Below, piece after piece: positions 10,850-23,836 of a stretch of 64,000 nt of DNA. Origin of the DNA: Gnetum montanum. Its lineage: Eukaryota; Streptophyta; Gnetopsida; Gnetales; Gnetaceae. The stretch is taken from assembly GCA_015680685.1 (NCBI GenBank), contig MNCI01008566.1, positions 974,407 through 1,038,406 of the forward strand, written 5' to 3'. Every line of letters starts with the position of its first letter. Positions within the stretch are counted from its first letter, which is position 1. Position numbers and translations under genes: made by a program. The notes beneath the pieces are model-generated. The model did not search any database, was not told the DNA's origin, and saw only the letters and a list, made by a program, of their open reading frames with translations.

Positions 10850-13081
10850 CTAAATGATAGGAGGTGGAACTAGTGGAAAATGATTTAAATGTTGATTGGA
10901 AGAACCAACTATGGATGGATGCATGTATGAGTTTGAATCTATCATTGGTGGTGTTGGTTTGTTATACTTAGTGGGATAATTTTGTGGAGTTTGAATAGCA
11001 GCATTACCAAGAGAGATTGAATGTTGCAAATAGTATCCATATGGGTCTAGTTGTTGATATGGATATTGTTGGCATGGTGGTGGCATGGCCCAAGATTGGG
11101 GTTATTATCATTATTGATGGTACTGCTCTTGTGGCTATGGGTAGGTTCCACTAGGATAGCATGTTGGTTGGAAGGTTTTCTTGTAGTTACCTTGAGGATA
11201 AGATAACTCTTTGGGCATTTGTTTCTTGAAAAATCTAGGATTACATGCATATGCCCCCATCTTGTGTAAGTGTGCCATTATTGGATAACATCCTTTAGGA
11301 TGTTCATATTAGCATATGACACATCCTTCCTCATCTTCAAAGCTTGTGTTTGAACACTTAGCCACTAAAGCTACTTTGCCATTTTGTCCAAATTTTTTCT
11401 TCTTTTTCTTGTCCTTGCCTTTGCCAAAGACTTGCTCTATTTTTTCTTCCACAATCTTTAATGCTATTGCAAATGTTTCATCAACTGAGTTCCACATTTT
11501 CTGTACCTTTGTTGCAATATTAGTTACAAATTTTTGAATTGGTAGAGTCTTCTTCTAAATTGCTTGATCCAAGATTTCTTCCTCCTAGGTATCACAAACT
11601 CTTACATTTCTTGTCTTAATAGATGGTTCTCTATTATATTCTTCCATTGATTCTCTCTTTCTTAACTCACCTTCCTCTTCCATTTGATCAAGTAGTATCT
11701 ATATACAATGGGTAGACATCTCTGATAATCATTCTTGGGCATAAACCCCAAGGGGCTCTTTGGTCTTATTCCATAACCCATATGCAATGTGACTTACTTA
11801 TTCCTATTGTAAGAATCCATGGCTTGAGTATCTATGTAGTAGTGAATAATACTTGTCCATTACTGCATCAAGGGATTCATGGACCCCTTGCTTCCATCCT
11901 TGGATTTGTTTTCACAAATTAAACACTTGTGAATAAGTTTGATATTTATCATTGAAGAGCTTTAACATGGTACTCCATCTTCTGATTGATTTTGGTTCAA
12001 GTGATTTATACTAGTTCTCAGCTCCTTTCACAAATGTTCATGGGAACAACTTCAATTTCTGCCAGTTGCTTTGAATATTTTGGAAGGTGTAGGCATCATG
12101 GAATGCTTGAAGGTGGTGTTTAGGATTAGCATTATAACCACCCTCAAATTTTGGCATGTTATTCATATCTAGCCATTTGATATGGCTATCCATGACATGC
12201 CTGGTTAGAATATAAACAACTTCCCAAATGTTGATCATGCTGCGAGTAGCCAATAGGGGTTCATCATCATATTAAGGTTTGTTGGCTTTGTTGTAGTGAT
12301 ATTCCCTTTGGTGCTCTTGTTGTTCTTGGTCTTCTCTCCTATCCCTACATCTTCTTCATTCATAATCTTCATCTTCCTCATCCAAATGCCTTGGGCAATA
12401 GTCATGGTGATCATGATTCCTTCTCTCTTTCCTATCATGGTCTTGGTGCCTTAGCCTCCTCCTATCAGAGTGCATTAACAATCATGAAGATGAGAATGAG
12501 GTAGTAGGAGAACGATGTTGACTTATCCTCCTTTCATGACTCTAGTATTCTTCTCTATAGGATCCAATAGAAACTCTTGGCCTTGAGTCCTGCTTATACT
12601 TTGAGTTAGTTGCCTCTTTCTTAGATGTCTTTGCTAGGGTGGAATGCAGTTGAACTTTGACAAGTTCCTCCAATCGGATGATAGGTATTTGTGAATGGAC
12701 TTCATGGTTTTGGTGGAGTTTCTCAGTGATGAATGCATCACCATCAAGCTCATCTATGATAATAGGAGAGTTGACTTTCTTCCATTTATTATGGCCATGT
12801 GTAATTTCCATGGAAGCATCTCTCTTTACTTGCTCCTTAGTGGACTGATAGGGCCATGTCATGTGTTTGGTCACATGATACCTGTTAAGTGCCTTACTTA
12901 GATTCATGCCCCTTAGAGCTATTTGAAGCATGATGGGTTTTGAGCACTCTAGAGGTAGAACAATGTATTTTTGAAGATCTCTCCACCTTAGTTGCCCATC
13001 TTGATGAAAGAGGAAAGTAAAATCAAGATCATAAGGATTGTGATGAGCATATGAAATCCTTGCTTGCATTGTGTACTTCAT
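10850..13081 (-). pseudogene. element A gag
   Basis: The 179-codon frame 12542-13081 starts MKYTMQARISYAHHNPYD, continues with DLDFTFLFHQDGQLRW and gives the gag N-terminus. The central part (12038-12253, then stops) holds HIKWLDMNNMPKFEGGYN and AFHDAYTFQNIQSNWQKLKLFP. These motifs recur in elements 1, B and E. Next come KYYSLLHRYSSHGF, a lysine-rich linker (11309-11497) and a Cys/His cluster (EEGCVIC...YEHPKGC) like a zinc knuckle. A Pro/Gln/Tyr-rich tail ends at 10850. Frameshifts and stops split it into at least four pieces. The function would be the capsid/nucleocapsid of the retrotransposon particle. Confidence 0.85.
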
Positions 13082-13285
13082 TCTTCTTTATCATTGATTC
13101 TATCATTGCCCCTTCTTGTTTCTTGTGCGAGTGATGATGTATCTTTATTTGAAGCCATGTTGTGGTTTAATATGTTTGGTTAAGTGTGGTTATTTTAGAG
13201 TTATTAGAAGATTATGAATTTTAACTTTGTTTTTTTTTATACAACAAACTTTATGAAATTAATTACTCAGCATACATTGACTTGT

Positions 13286-13303
13286 TCCTAGCAACGATGC
13301 CCA
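13286..13303 (-). other. element A primer binding site (tRNA-Asp-like)
   Basis: On the minus strand the LTR end CTCATCA is followed by TGGGCATCGTTGCTAGGA. This is a mutated form of the sequence seen in element C (TTGGCGTCGTTGCTGGGGA), which pairs with the 3' end of plant tRNA-Asp. Confidence 0.75.
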
Positions 13304-14188
13304 TGATGAGCGGTGGAGTAATCCAACATCCAACCATACAAGTCCTAAGCATTCATGTGTGACTAGATCATAATCCATGGACAAGGCAATGTTAATATGC
13401 TAACAATTGGTTTAAGTTTGAGACCGTTGTCTTCCCACGTGGAGCTAGTGAAGTCTATGGGTATGGTTTAGCTCATAGTGAGGTATATGATATTTGATGT
13501 TGGTAGGCTATTGTTACTCCTAGAAAACATAAAGGAAATGGAAATGATTTCTAATCATAAGTAAAACAAGTAAATAGTTTTATTTTGGCCTATGACAATG
13601 AGCATTTATTCCTGATCTTCTGTACACACCTTGGGATTTGCATAACTACTACTGGGATACCAAGTGTATCGTTACTTGGCATACCAAGTGATAGCACTAC
13701 TGGGTTACCAAGAAATTACACTTAAGTGCTCGAGATTATTTATACTCATTTTGCTTAATAACAATAGTAATAGTCAAGTGAATGGGATAGTAAAACATTA
13801 ACTAGGAAAATAGTAAACATTATGCTAAGTCAAAAAATTAAACTAGGAGAATGTTGCAATAGTGAGAAATAGCTCAATCTTTATTTTTAGTTACACTTGT
13901 GCTTAAGTACAAGATGTTTGAACAAAGACACCATGCACTAAGTCACACTACACTGTAGGCATTCATACTTCTAAATGCTAGATTATGAAAACAAACTAAA
14001 AGAGTTCTGCTACCATGGAATGAAAACTTATGTAGATTCACATGCCTAATTATTGTATTTATAGGTTGCACACATCCTACGATGTTGGATCTATGATAAT
14101 GTAGTATGTGCTACGATATCGGATAAATGACATCGTAGATATGATATTGTGGTTACAATATCTTTGTGGACTAAAATTGACTTTATCA
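13304..14188 (-). repeat. element A 5' LTR
   Basis: On the plus strand it reads TGATGAGCGG... to ...TTTATCA and is followed by AATAC (14189-14193). On the minus strand a TATA-like box (CTATAAATAC) lies near 14055-14064. Upstream of it is an array of GATATC-like words starting at 14081, 14095, 14115, 14129, 14143 and 14157, that is, spacings of 14, 20, 14, 14 and 14. Confidence 0.88.
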
Positions 14189-14193
14189 AATAC

Positions 14194-14495
14194 TATGTTA
14201 TATTTTTTATACATTAACATTTCGTTGTGTTCATAATACAATGTTGGTGCCTCAACATCTTTTACAATAATGCACTTTTTTTATATTAATACCAATCATA
14301 ATCCATAACATTCCTTAGAAATTTTTTTGTATGTGTTTTGGTACTACTTTATTTGTAAATTATACTATGATTTTTTCTTAGTATTTTGGTACTGCTTTAT
14401 TTTATAGTATGTTATGCATATTTTTATTGTTATTATTGTTCATAACTTATATTATATTACATATTATATGTGGACTTATTATAGTCTAACACTTT
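14194..14495 (-). repeat. second part of interrupted repeat R2
   Basis: It matches R1 between about 6265 and 6490 (for example 'ttttggtactactttattt'). The last five bases, ACTTT (14491-14495), are the target duplication of element B. R2 resumes at 30023. Confidence 0.75.
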
Positions 14496-15300
14496 TGATG
14501 AGTGGCGAGATACCCCTATGTCCATCCATACGAATCATTAAGGCGTTACATGCGATCTGGTCGAATTTCATGGACCTATAGTTATCTAATGCACTAGCTC
14601 TTCTAGGAAATGAAATGGGCATTGAGAATGTTTGTTGTCTTCCCAACTACACTTGTGAGGTTCAAGGGTATGATTTAAGTGTAATTGAGGTATATGATTT
14701 TTCTTATTTTATATTTTATAGATTTGATTACCTACAACAAGAATAAAGAGTAGAGTAATCTAAAATCTAATTTGTTATTGCCTATCTAGCCTAACACAAG
14801 TAACTACTCCACTTTCCTGGACACATCCTAAACACATATAGAACTATTGGACTACAAAATGTTAAGTGTTGCTGGGTTACCAAGTACTATATGAACACTC
14901 AAAGTGGTCGTGCTTGTATTCATTAATTGCTAGAAATAAATTGCTTAATTCTAATGCATTTAAGTAGAAAGCATGAAAGTAAAGTGCATTAAAAGAAATA
15001 GTAATCTATTCTCAGTGCTGCAAGGATTGTCAAAAGAGTTTGTTTTATTCTCATCACACTGCTGTGCTTAAGTACATTAGTGTTTGAACAAAGAATCGTA
15101 CACACTTAGACTCCTTTTGCAGGTACTCAGAAAATATTCTAACTTTGAGGAAAATAAATGGTAAGAGCTTCGCTACTCTAACTAAAAACTAACTTGAAAC
15201 TATCAAAAACTGGAGCCCAGGCATTATATTTATAGGCCAGGATATATACCTCGACATTGCGTACCCAACATCGTGGCCACTAGAAAACAATGATTCATCA
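14496..15300 (-). repeat. element B 3' LTR
   Basis: On the plus strand it reads TGATGAGTGG... to ...GATTCATCA. On the minus strand the purine tract CATGGAGGTA lies directly upstream (15301-15310), which fixes the LTR start. Its partner is 29199-30017. Confidence 0.92.
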
Positions 15301-15310
15301 TACCTCCATG

Positions 15311-17513
15311 ACTGAATGGAAACTCGTCCTTAAGTGAAGAGGAGGAGGAACAAGTTCTTTACAACATAATATATTGGGTAGGTACTGGATTATTGACTAA
15401 CATATAAACTGACTTAGATGGAACAATAGACTTTGAGTGCCCAAGTGTACGGAATACAATTTTTACAAAATGGGGTGTTCATGATAAGAGAAGTGATTAC
15501 CCTTGGATAACATTGACATCTAACACCTCTTGGTAGTAGAATGATGAGAAATAAGAGTTATTATGATCATGAATGGTTCTCATTGTGTGGTACTACTACA
15601 TCATCCTTGGTGAAGATAGTCCCACTTCCAATCCATGCTTCCCACTACAATCACAACAGAATCATTAATTAGTATGCCATGTGTAACACATAATTGTTAA
15701 ATGTCTTATCTCATCAGTGGTTACACTTGGCTAGGTTGTGATTGTGGTTGATTGGTTCTTTGAGTAGTGTTAGTGGAAGGCTAACAAATAGGGTAAAATA
15801 GATAAGCGGTCCATTAAATTTGAAAAAGTTTAACACAAGGAAATATTTGAAGAGGGTGTAAGAATTCAAAATAATAAAAAGGAAAGTTCACTGAAAAATT
15901 TTGTGAAGATGTGCACAATTGGATGTCATTGATGGGATAAACAAAACATAATTTGATTGTAAGAGTGTCTAAGGGTAAAGAACTTAACTAACTCAACCAA
16001 AAGATATGCATGTGGGTCCTCCCCAAAGTAGGCACAGGCCTTTTATGCCCTCGCATAACTTTAAATAATAGAGTCCATGGGCTTTGTGGATGATTAATGG
16101 TTACATAAGGTTAAGTACAAAAACCCAAAAGAAACTAACTAAGAATTTCAACATATCAAACTAGGACATCAAACCAAAACATGAAATCGGTAGTGAGATG
16201 AGACATGGAAAGCATAGATGGATGAGAAAGAGTATAATGGAGTTCCTAAGTACGATCACATAAAGTCCCTTATGGATTTTGTGGTTAAATGACTTGATAG
16301 GATCCATCCTTAGTCCAAACCAAAACCAACCATATTCAGTGACTTCACATTGACATTCTAAAACTAGTTCACTCCCTAAGACACAAGAGTGCTCCCACAG
16401 AACAACCACCATTCCTTATTAGAGAAGAAGTAGGAAGTGAGGAAGGGCCTTAGTTAGAGGAGACTAGTCCCATAACTAGTGCTTGTAGCCTATTTATTCT
16501 ATCTAAGGGGTCTGCTTTGAATTTTCATCACTTTTTTGTGTTGTGTTTTTTTGTTTTATTTTTTGAAATGGGAACCAGACTATGCAAAGACACATGCATT
16601 TATTTTGTCCAAGGGGTGTACTTTGAATCCTCATTTTTTTTCTAATGAGAACCACACCATGCAAGGATGCATGCATTTATTTTGTCTAAGGGGTATGCTT
16701 TGAATTCTCATCATTTTTTTGATGATAACCACACCATGCAAGGACTTATTCAACTTCCTTTTATTAGTTGGCACAAAATGGTAAGAAGTCCATGAAAACA
16801 CACATGCACCCAAGAAAACAAAAAAGCACAAAGAATACCACATCCCCTTGAAGCCACACCCTATTCAAACCTTTGAATCCTTCCTAATTCTAAAAACTAC
16901 CAAAGTCACAAATTTATTAAATCTTTATTAATGAAAAAGGGATTGCACGTTTCCAAAACAAGGAAAACCATAGAGTTTGTGGATGGGTGTATGTTGTGGA
17001 TTCATTACCTATTGTATGAAAAAGAAACCAGGTCCTAATTATCTGTAAGAATATTTAAAGCCAAAAATCAGATACCAATAATCAAATAACAAAAATAATA
17101 CATACCACCATCAAGTAACACATTACCAATGTACCCGACACTTATTAACAACAAGTTAGAAAATCACATCAAATAAAAGAAATGTAAAAGAAAGTGTAAT
17201 ATATTCAAGAAATATCAAATGTACTAATGATGGTGTAATACAAAAATTAAAAGAATATTAATAACATGAAAATAAAAATATGTAAAATAAATAATGTGTA
17301 AAACAAAAAGTTGTAAAGTAAAAAATGTGTAAAACAAAAAATTGGAAAATTGAGGAGCCGCTTATATGGTTAGCATGGTTGGCCATCTTCCCCACAACTA
17401 AGTTAAAAGGAGGAGATTTGAAATATGGAGCATGGTTGTCCATCCGATGAGGCTTTTGTTATATTGGCTAGCTTATGCTCATGGAAAGGTTTAATTTGTT
17501 GGATGTTGACTAG
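15311..17513 (-). other. element B 3' non-coding part
   Basis: About 2.2 kb between integrase and the polypurine tract, without an open frame of interest. It resembles 1-1802 (reverse orientation) and 49300-51000 of element 1. The piece 'gggtcctccccaaagtagg' (about 16014-16032) recurs in elements C and 1 and in the left-edge element, so part of it may be a conserved untranslated or packaging-related segment. Confidence 0.7.
16490..16750. repeat. three imperfect tandem units in the element B 3' region
   Basis: Units of roughly 75-110 bp contain 'aggggtRtRctttgaat', then a T-rich run, then 'gaaccacaccatgcaagga', then 'catgcatttatttt'. Related units in reverse complement occur at about 49960-50200 in element 1, where a (GA)n run has expanded between them. 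Confidence 0.7.
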
Positions 17514-18700
17514 CTATTTCGTGTTTGGGCTCTTAGGCTTGCAGATTATCATGGCCTTAGAAGGAAAAGTTTCATAAATGATGTAAGGCCCTTCCCATAG
17601 TGTTTGGAACTTAGTTTGTTGAGGTACGTGTGTGAGGTTCCAGTAGAGAACCTTATCTCTTGGTTGAAATTTGACTTTTCTAATTTTCAAGTCATGACGC
17701 TTTTTGTTATTGGCCTTGTACAACTCGTTAGATGATAGAGCTACCAATCAATTTTTATCTAGTAGGTTGAGATTCATTAGTCTTTTTTTTGGGCTAGACT
17801 CAAGTCAAGGTCACAAGTTGTTGAAAGTGTACAAAGCTTAGATTGAATAGGAAGTGTTGGTAATTTCACAAGCTCATAGGGAGAATAGCCTATAGGAAGT
17901 TTCCATGTTGAGCGGTAGGCCCAAAGGGCATTGTTGAGTCTTGTGCTGCAGTCCTTCCTATACTTGCTAATAATTCTGGTTAGTATCATTGTGATTTCTC
18001 TATTGGTAACCTCAGCTTGACCCTTAACTTGGGGATGGTAAGGTGTTGTGAGTTTATGTTCAATCCCCAAGTGTTGCATGAGTTTTCAAAAAGTAGTGCT
18101 TGTAAAATGAGTTTCATTATTAGAAATTAATGCACATGGCACACCAAACCTATTTACAACATTTTGTTATACAAACCAAGTAGTAGTAGAGGATGTACAA
18201 TCGATGATGGCTACTGCTTCTTCCCATTTCGTACAGTAGTCAATAGCAACTATGATGTATGCCTTTCCATTTAACATGGGTATGATGGGACCCATGAAAT
18301 CAATGCCCCCAATATCGAAGGATTTTAGTGGGTGAATCCATTTTTGAGGTCCCTCCATTTGAGTAGTCATTCCACCATCTCGTTGGCATGGTTCACAAGA
18401 GTGGATGTAATGGTGAGCATCCCTGAAGAGTGTTGGTCAATAGTACTATGCCATCAAGATTTTAATGGCCATGCATCTCCTAGCATAATGTCCTCCACAA
18501 GGACCTTCATGAGCATCTTTGAGAATGTGTAGTTGATTAGCATCAGGGACACACCAACGAACTAGGCCATCGATGCACACTTTGTAGAGGTGTCCATTAA
18601 TTTTCATGAAGTGATTTACTTGGTGAAGAAATTGCTATTTCTTCCAGTGGTCCAGCCCTTGTGGCATCTCCTGAGTGAGAAGATAGGTGAGAATGCCATC
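17514..18700 (-). pseudogene. element B integrase
   Basis: Core catalytic region: [21 protein letters not shown] (first Asp), then DYCTKWEEAVAI, then a stop. The next segment resembles FGVPCALISNNETHFTS, where the second catalytic Asp is expected but Asn is read. Then come [14 protein letters not shown] with the catalytic Glu, and [24 protein letters not shown]. The C-terminal frame 17514-17747 has RDKVLYWNLTHVPQQTKFQTLWEGPYII, the usual GPY/F module. Stops between the pieces inactivate it. Its job in an intact element is insertion of the cDNA into the genome. Confidence 0.88.
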
Positions 18701-20330
18701 ATACCATCTTGGCTCATTAAGCATTTGTTTAGTTATAGTGCTAGGAAAGAGGAGTTCATCAGGAAACATGTTAAAGAGTGGGCTTTCTTCCTCTTTGTCA
18801 TCCCATCGTAACCGAGACAAGTGATCAGCAACCACATTCTTAGTGCCCTTTCGATCTACCATCATAAGGTCAAATTCTTGCAAGATCACCAGCCACCATA
18901 TGACACAGGGGCTCATCGTTGGCTTATTCATTAGGAAGAAAATGGCATTGTGGTGTGTGTGCACAAACACCTTGTATCCAAGCATGTAATGCCTAATCTT
19001 CTCTAGATCAAACACCATCACCATTAATTCTTTCTCTATGGTGGTGTAGTTCAGTTGTACACCCACAATGCTTTGGCTCATAGTGGATGTAATATGGATG
19101 TTTTTTTTTCATCTAAGTATGTAAGCACAACTCCCAAGGCATCATTTGATGCATCCATCATAATATGAAATGGCCTAGACCAATTAGGTGCTTGTAGGAT
19201 TGGAGTTTCTACAAGCTTCTCTTTCAGTTGCTGGAATTCTTTCTCACAATTTGTGGTTTAGAAAAAGGGAGCATCTTTCTTTTTTAGCTCCACCAATGAT
19301 TTTGCAATCTTAGAGAAATTGTCTATGAATCACTAGTAGTAGCCAATATATCCAAGGAATGAACAAACATCTTTAAATATTTCTGGCTAGCGGGTTATTC
19401 CTTGGATGATCCTTATTTTTTAGGGTCCACCTCAATTTCTGCTTGCAATATTTTGTGCCCTAATACAATGCCCTCTTGGACCATTAAGTGACTTTTCTAC
19501 CAATTGAGCCACAATTTGGTTTCAACACATCATTTTAGAACTTGCACAAGGTGGTTCAGGGCTTGCTTAAATGTAGCTCCATTAGGTGGAGAAGTCATCC
19601 ATGAAGACTTCCACATCACTATAGATCTGTTGTTGAAAAATGCTTAGGACTAGGCATTGGAATGTGGCAGGAGCATTGCATAGACAAAATGACATCTTGC
19701 GATATGAAAAAGTTCCCCAAGGACTTGTGAATGTTATCTTTGCTTGGTCTTCTGGTGCAATTTGAATTTGGTTATAGCCACTATAACCATCTAAAAAGCT
19801 ATAGTAGCAATGCCCAAATATTGTGTTGAGCACATGATCAACAAATGACAATGGAAAATGGTCCTTGAATGTTGCCATATTCAGTAGCTAAAAATTGATG
19901 CAGACTTGCCACTTGCCATCTTTCTTTTGCACAATTACAAGTGAGCTAACCCACTAATGAACCCTACCTTGAGGGGTTGCTCAATTTTCTCCTTGACAAT
20001 CTACTTCAGTTTGGGCTCAATCACCTCTATGGCTATCATTTTGGGTTCATGACCAGGTTAGTGTAGATGCGATGTTGGCATATCCTAGGTTCAATCCTTG
20101 TGAGTTCAGGATACAACCAAGCAAAAGTTGCTGACCATCTTTCAACTACCTTCAACAATGTCTTTTTCTATTTTGGAGCAAGTTTTGCATTGATTATAAC
20201 CAGCTTTCCATTTTTCAAGAACACATATTCCATTCAAGCCAGTAGCATTTTCAGTTCAAGGGGCTCTTGTTTAAACTTTTCAGGAATTTCCAACTCTTCC
20301 TAGTGAGTATCATCGTTTGTATCATCAGAG
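18635..20330 (-). pseudogene. element B reverse transcriptase and RNase H
   Basis: The frame 19582-19878 covers the RT palm: DHFPLSFVDHVLNTIFGHCYYSFLDGYSGYNQIQIAPEDQAK in pieces, then TFTSPWGTFSYRKM, NAPATFQ and VEVFMDDFST. FMDD is the catalytic pair. Further down, RT thumb motifs such as LGHKIL-like and FLGYIGYY-like segments are split by stops (19300-19560). RNase H and its tether follow in 18635-19081 (VGVQLNYTTIEKELMVMVFDLEKIRHYMLGYKVFV, then RKGTKNVVADHLSRL). Several stops are present. The order matches that of Athila elements. Confidence 0.88.
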
Positions 20331-20479
20331 AGTTAGTGATGAACTTGCTTGAGTTCATCCATGCTCGTCACATATGCACATGTTAGGCTCTTAGTCGGTT
20401 CCATGTAAAGTGTGCTACTTTTTGAATCAGCAGTTAGCCACTGGGTGCCCTCCTATTTTGTGGCTGCTTCTGGCATACA

Positions 20480-21166
20480 TTGTTTGCATGCAAAGATAGA
20501 TGCTTGCTTTACAGCCTAGAGTTTTTACACATAATTGCACTTGGTATTGTTATACGTGATGCATGGAACTCTCTTCTTTTTGATCTTTCCAAATGCGTTT
20601 TCTTTAAAAATCTCCAAGGAAAGATCTCTAATGCTCATTCTTGCATCAATAGTGCTCAGCCATGCCCTTCCCATGATGATTAGGAAGTCACCTTTATAGT
20701 TCTCTACTTTGATTATTAGGAAATTGATAGGATTATATCACCCATAGACAATGGTCATGTTGGTGTCTACTAGTCCTAATGAAACAATGATGGACTAGTC
20801 TACTAATTCCAATTAGATGTTGCTCTTCTTGAGAGGAGGCAGGTTCTAGGTAGTGTACATCTCATGAGAAACTAAATTAACATCAAAACTTGAATTGAGA
20901 AGAGCCTTGCATGGTTCATTTCTAGAAACTTGCAAGTAAATTAGAGGGCTTCCAAGATCAGCTAGTTTTATGGGAAGGTTTCCTACATAGATCCAATTAG
21001 ACATAGTATGAGTGAGCATTATAGTATGGATCTTGGGCAAATTTTGGCTTGAAGGAATTTGATACAGAGGAGGGAGAAGCAGGAGCAAGGTTGTCAACCA
21101 TGTGTGTATGAGAGGGCTTAGGTGGACTACAAGATCTAAAGAAAGGTTTTTTCTTTGATTAGGCAT
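20480..21166 (-). pseudogene. element B protease
   Basis: The frame 20846-21166 ends with GSPLIYLQVSRNEPCKALLNSSFDVNLVSHEMY. This aligns with element 1 CKALLDLGSGVNLISHDMY, so the active-site Asp-Leu-Gly is lost here (NSS). The frame continues past a stop with LPPLKKSNI, then GDFLIIMGRAWLSTIDARM, SLEIFKENAFGKIKKKRVPCITYNN and a Cys-containing tail. It is clearly inactive. Confidence 0.8.
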
Positions 21167-23126
21167 TCAACCCCTCCAATTGATGATTCGATTGTAGATT
21201 AACAACCCTTGTAAGATTGCATTATTGCGGTTGAGCTGGTAGTTCATCCTACAGAAGTGGAGCAGGTGGTAGCTATGTGGGTGGAGGAGGAGTTTTTGCA
21301 AGGATAGGATGAGGATAAGGGTAAGAGGTGGTATCCCTTATTTCATGTGGAAAATGAGCTCGATACTAATTAGAAGGATGGTAGTGACACTGGAAAGTAG
21401 AGATGTGACTGGAAGAGTCACGTGGAGACATGGGTTGTTGAACATAGTAACCATATGGATCAAGCTACTGTAAGGGTATTGCTGACTTGGCAGTGCCAGT
21501 GTCCATGATTGTGGTTGCTACCACTATTGATACTATTCATATGGTTGCGGTGGAGCTCCACTTGGATAATACTTTTGTTGCTAGTGGAATTGCCTGAGAT
21601 TACCTTGAGAATAAGGTAAGCTTTTGGATGTTTGCCTTTATGTAAGTTGTGGATGTAAGGCATACACCCCAAATTCCTGTAAATGTGACACAACAGGGCA
21701 ACATACCTTAATATGTTCATACTAACAAATGTCACACCCATGATCATCATCTAATTCATTGTTTGTAACTTCTTTGATTATAGAAATCTTGCCCTTACCT
21801 TTGTGATATGCACGTTTAGCTTCCTTGCGCCTTCTACACTCATGATCACTACCCTGTTCTTTAGACTCTTCAACAATTTTAAGAATAGCTTGGAATCTAT
21901 TTTTCATTGAGTCCCATAACTAATCAACTTTTGCTATAAGTTTAGATTGAAATTTTTTAAGTGACAAGGTTTTCTTATTCATCCCCCCATCAAATATGGA
22001 CTCATCCTCACTATCATAGAATCGAACCTTCCTCTTGTGAATGGAAGGATCACAATTCTTCACTATCTCTTTTTCTTAGTTCACCCTCCTCTTTGGCAAC
22101 CTACTCCATTAATCTTTGTATTTAATGGGCAGTTAGTTTTGATAGTCACCCCTAGGCATAGACACCAAGGGTTCCCCTCATTTTTGACCCAAGCCCATCT
22201 ACTATGTGGTGAAGTTAATCCAATTGAGAATAACCATGGCTCTAACATTTGTGCATTAAGGTGTAGTATCGACCAATGGTAGCATCCAAGGGTTCGTGTC
22301 TTCCTTGTTTCCACCCTTGAATTTGCTTCCTTAAGTTGAACACTCTGGAGTACATTTGATATTTATCATTGAACAACTCAAGCATGGTACTCCATTGCTT
22401 GATAAATTCTGACTCTAAGGACTAGAACTAGTTTTCTACTTCTTTGATAAGTGTCATGGGGAACAACTTTAGTTTCTACCACTTGTTCTCTATGTTTTGC
22501 AAGGCACATGCATCTTGGAAAGCTTGAAGATGATGATTTTATGGATTAGAGTTATATCCTCCTTCAAATCGAGGAATATTGTTCATGTTTAACCATTTGA
22601 TTCGATTATCCTTCACATGCCTAGTTGGAATTCTCACTACCTTTGCAATGTTAAGCATATTTCAAGTAACAAGTAGAGGCTCATCAAGGCCTTGATCATG
22701 GTGCCTATGATGCCCTCTACTACCCCTTCATTCATGATGATGTGCCTCTCTTGAACATTTGTGCCCTTGATCTTGCCTTTCCCAATGGTCTTCTTGATAG
22801 TTTTGGTCCCATTAGTCATTTCATTCATTTCAATCACCTCCATCATGATCTCACCTTCTACAGTCACAGTCAGAGCTAGAGGAAGAAGAAAATGACAAAG
22901 GGAAGAGGAAGAAGAACCAGCACCATCACGACACCTACTTCCACCTCTTTGGGGATTGTGACCATGATCACGATCTTGGTTCTTGTCCACATCCCTATCT
23001 TGACTTGCCCCTCTAGATCCTTCTTTATCATTGGATCCCTTGTTACCAAAACCAAGATTGTGAATTACGGAGTGCAAGTTCCGGTTTTGACCTCCATCAT
23101 TGAAGTTAAAGAGAGGAGTTTCATTG
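21167..23126 (-). pseudogene. element B gag, main part
   Basis: On the minus strand from 23126: PLFNFNDGGQNRNLHSVIHNLG, then a long Arg/Asp/Gly-rich linker (DKNQDRDHGHNPQRGG). Next come MNNIPRFEGGYN, AFQDACALQNIENKWQKLKLFP, WSTMLELFNDKYQMYSRVFNLRKQIQGWKQG and a Lys-rich part ending in a Cys/His cluster (HGCDIC...YEH...CCPVVSH). A Pro/Tyr-rich tail reaches about 21200. Stops and frameshifts are frequent. Element C interrupts the gag just upstream of PLFNFND. The N-terminal piece lies at 28433-28860. Confidence 0.85.
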
Positions 23127-23131
23127 AATGG

Positions 23132-23836
23132 TGATGAGTGGTGAGGTACCCCTATACTCAACCATACGAATATGAGCGTTTCACAAATGATCCGGTCAAA
23201 CTCTGTAGACAGGCTAGTTGTGATATCTAGACAGTTAGTCTTAGATTGCCATTTGCTGTCTTCCCATCTGAACTAGTGTTAACTTTGTCACATATGGTTT
23301 AGTCCAAAGTGAGGTGTATGATGTATTCCTATATTAATGCTACTTTTGGAGACAATGGGAAATAATATGAACTAAGCTAGGAGAGAGAGGGTGAAAGAGA
23401 ATCTAACTAGCCTAAGTGTGATGAGCATCCGTTCCTTAACCATCCGTACACATCTTGGACCTCGTGCATGACTACCACTAGGATTACCAAACATATGGCC
23501 TAGGTACACTACTAGATTACCAAGTAGTCACACTTGAATGCTCGTGATTAAGTTGTACTCATTCCACGTTTAATAGGAGTTTAGGGTGGTAGAGAGATAT
23601 TAACTAAGAAAGAAGTAAATAACAATAAAAATATAATAAATAATTAAGCTAAGTGGATGCTGCAATGATGAAGTAATCTCGATCTTTATTGCTAGTCATG
23701 TGCATGTCCAAGTACGTCACACTCGAATAAGGATGCCATACAATTACAATCATCACACTGTGGGCATGCACTAGGAGAAAAGGGTTGAGAGGAAAACTAA
23801 CAAAGAATCTCTACAAGACTACTTAACTTAACTTCT
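23132..23836 (-). repeat. element C 3' LTR, lacking its U3 end
   Basis: It matches the 5' LTR from TGATGAGTGG up to 'cttaacttct' at 23836 and then diverges. The last roughly 180 bases of the 5' LTR on the plus strand (U3, with the TATA box and GATATC words) are missing. Two copies of 'ttcttggatagatta' follow (about 23834 and 23875), so the break may have involved a short repeat. Confidence 0.85.

Larger units (their letters stand above)
9081..14188 (-). mobile_element. 5' half of Athila-like element A, truncated in reverse transcriptase
   Basis: Reading on the minus strand from right to left: 5' LTR (13304-14188), PBS (13286-13303), gag (to about 10850), protease (about 10600-10035) and the start of reverse transcriptase (9980-9081). 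The RT breaks off after the motif that normally reads WRVCIDYR..LN, here with one stop. RNase H, integrase and 3' part are missing. At about 9080 the sequence switches to a copy of the right-hand flank. TSD AATAC follows the 5' LTR at 14189-14193. Confidence 0.85.

Noticed and set aside
14311-14330. LTR A boundary at the word ccataaca (14310), after a purine-like run
   Set aside because: The flanking five bases did not match. Ending the LTR at TTTATCA (14188) gives the exact AATAC duplication.
22892-23134. Plus-strand 80-codon Thr/Ile-rich frame
   Set aside because: It is the shadow of the Arg/Asp/Gly-rich linker of element B gag on the minus strand.
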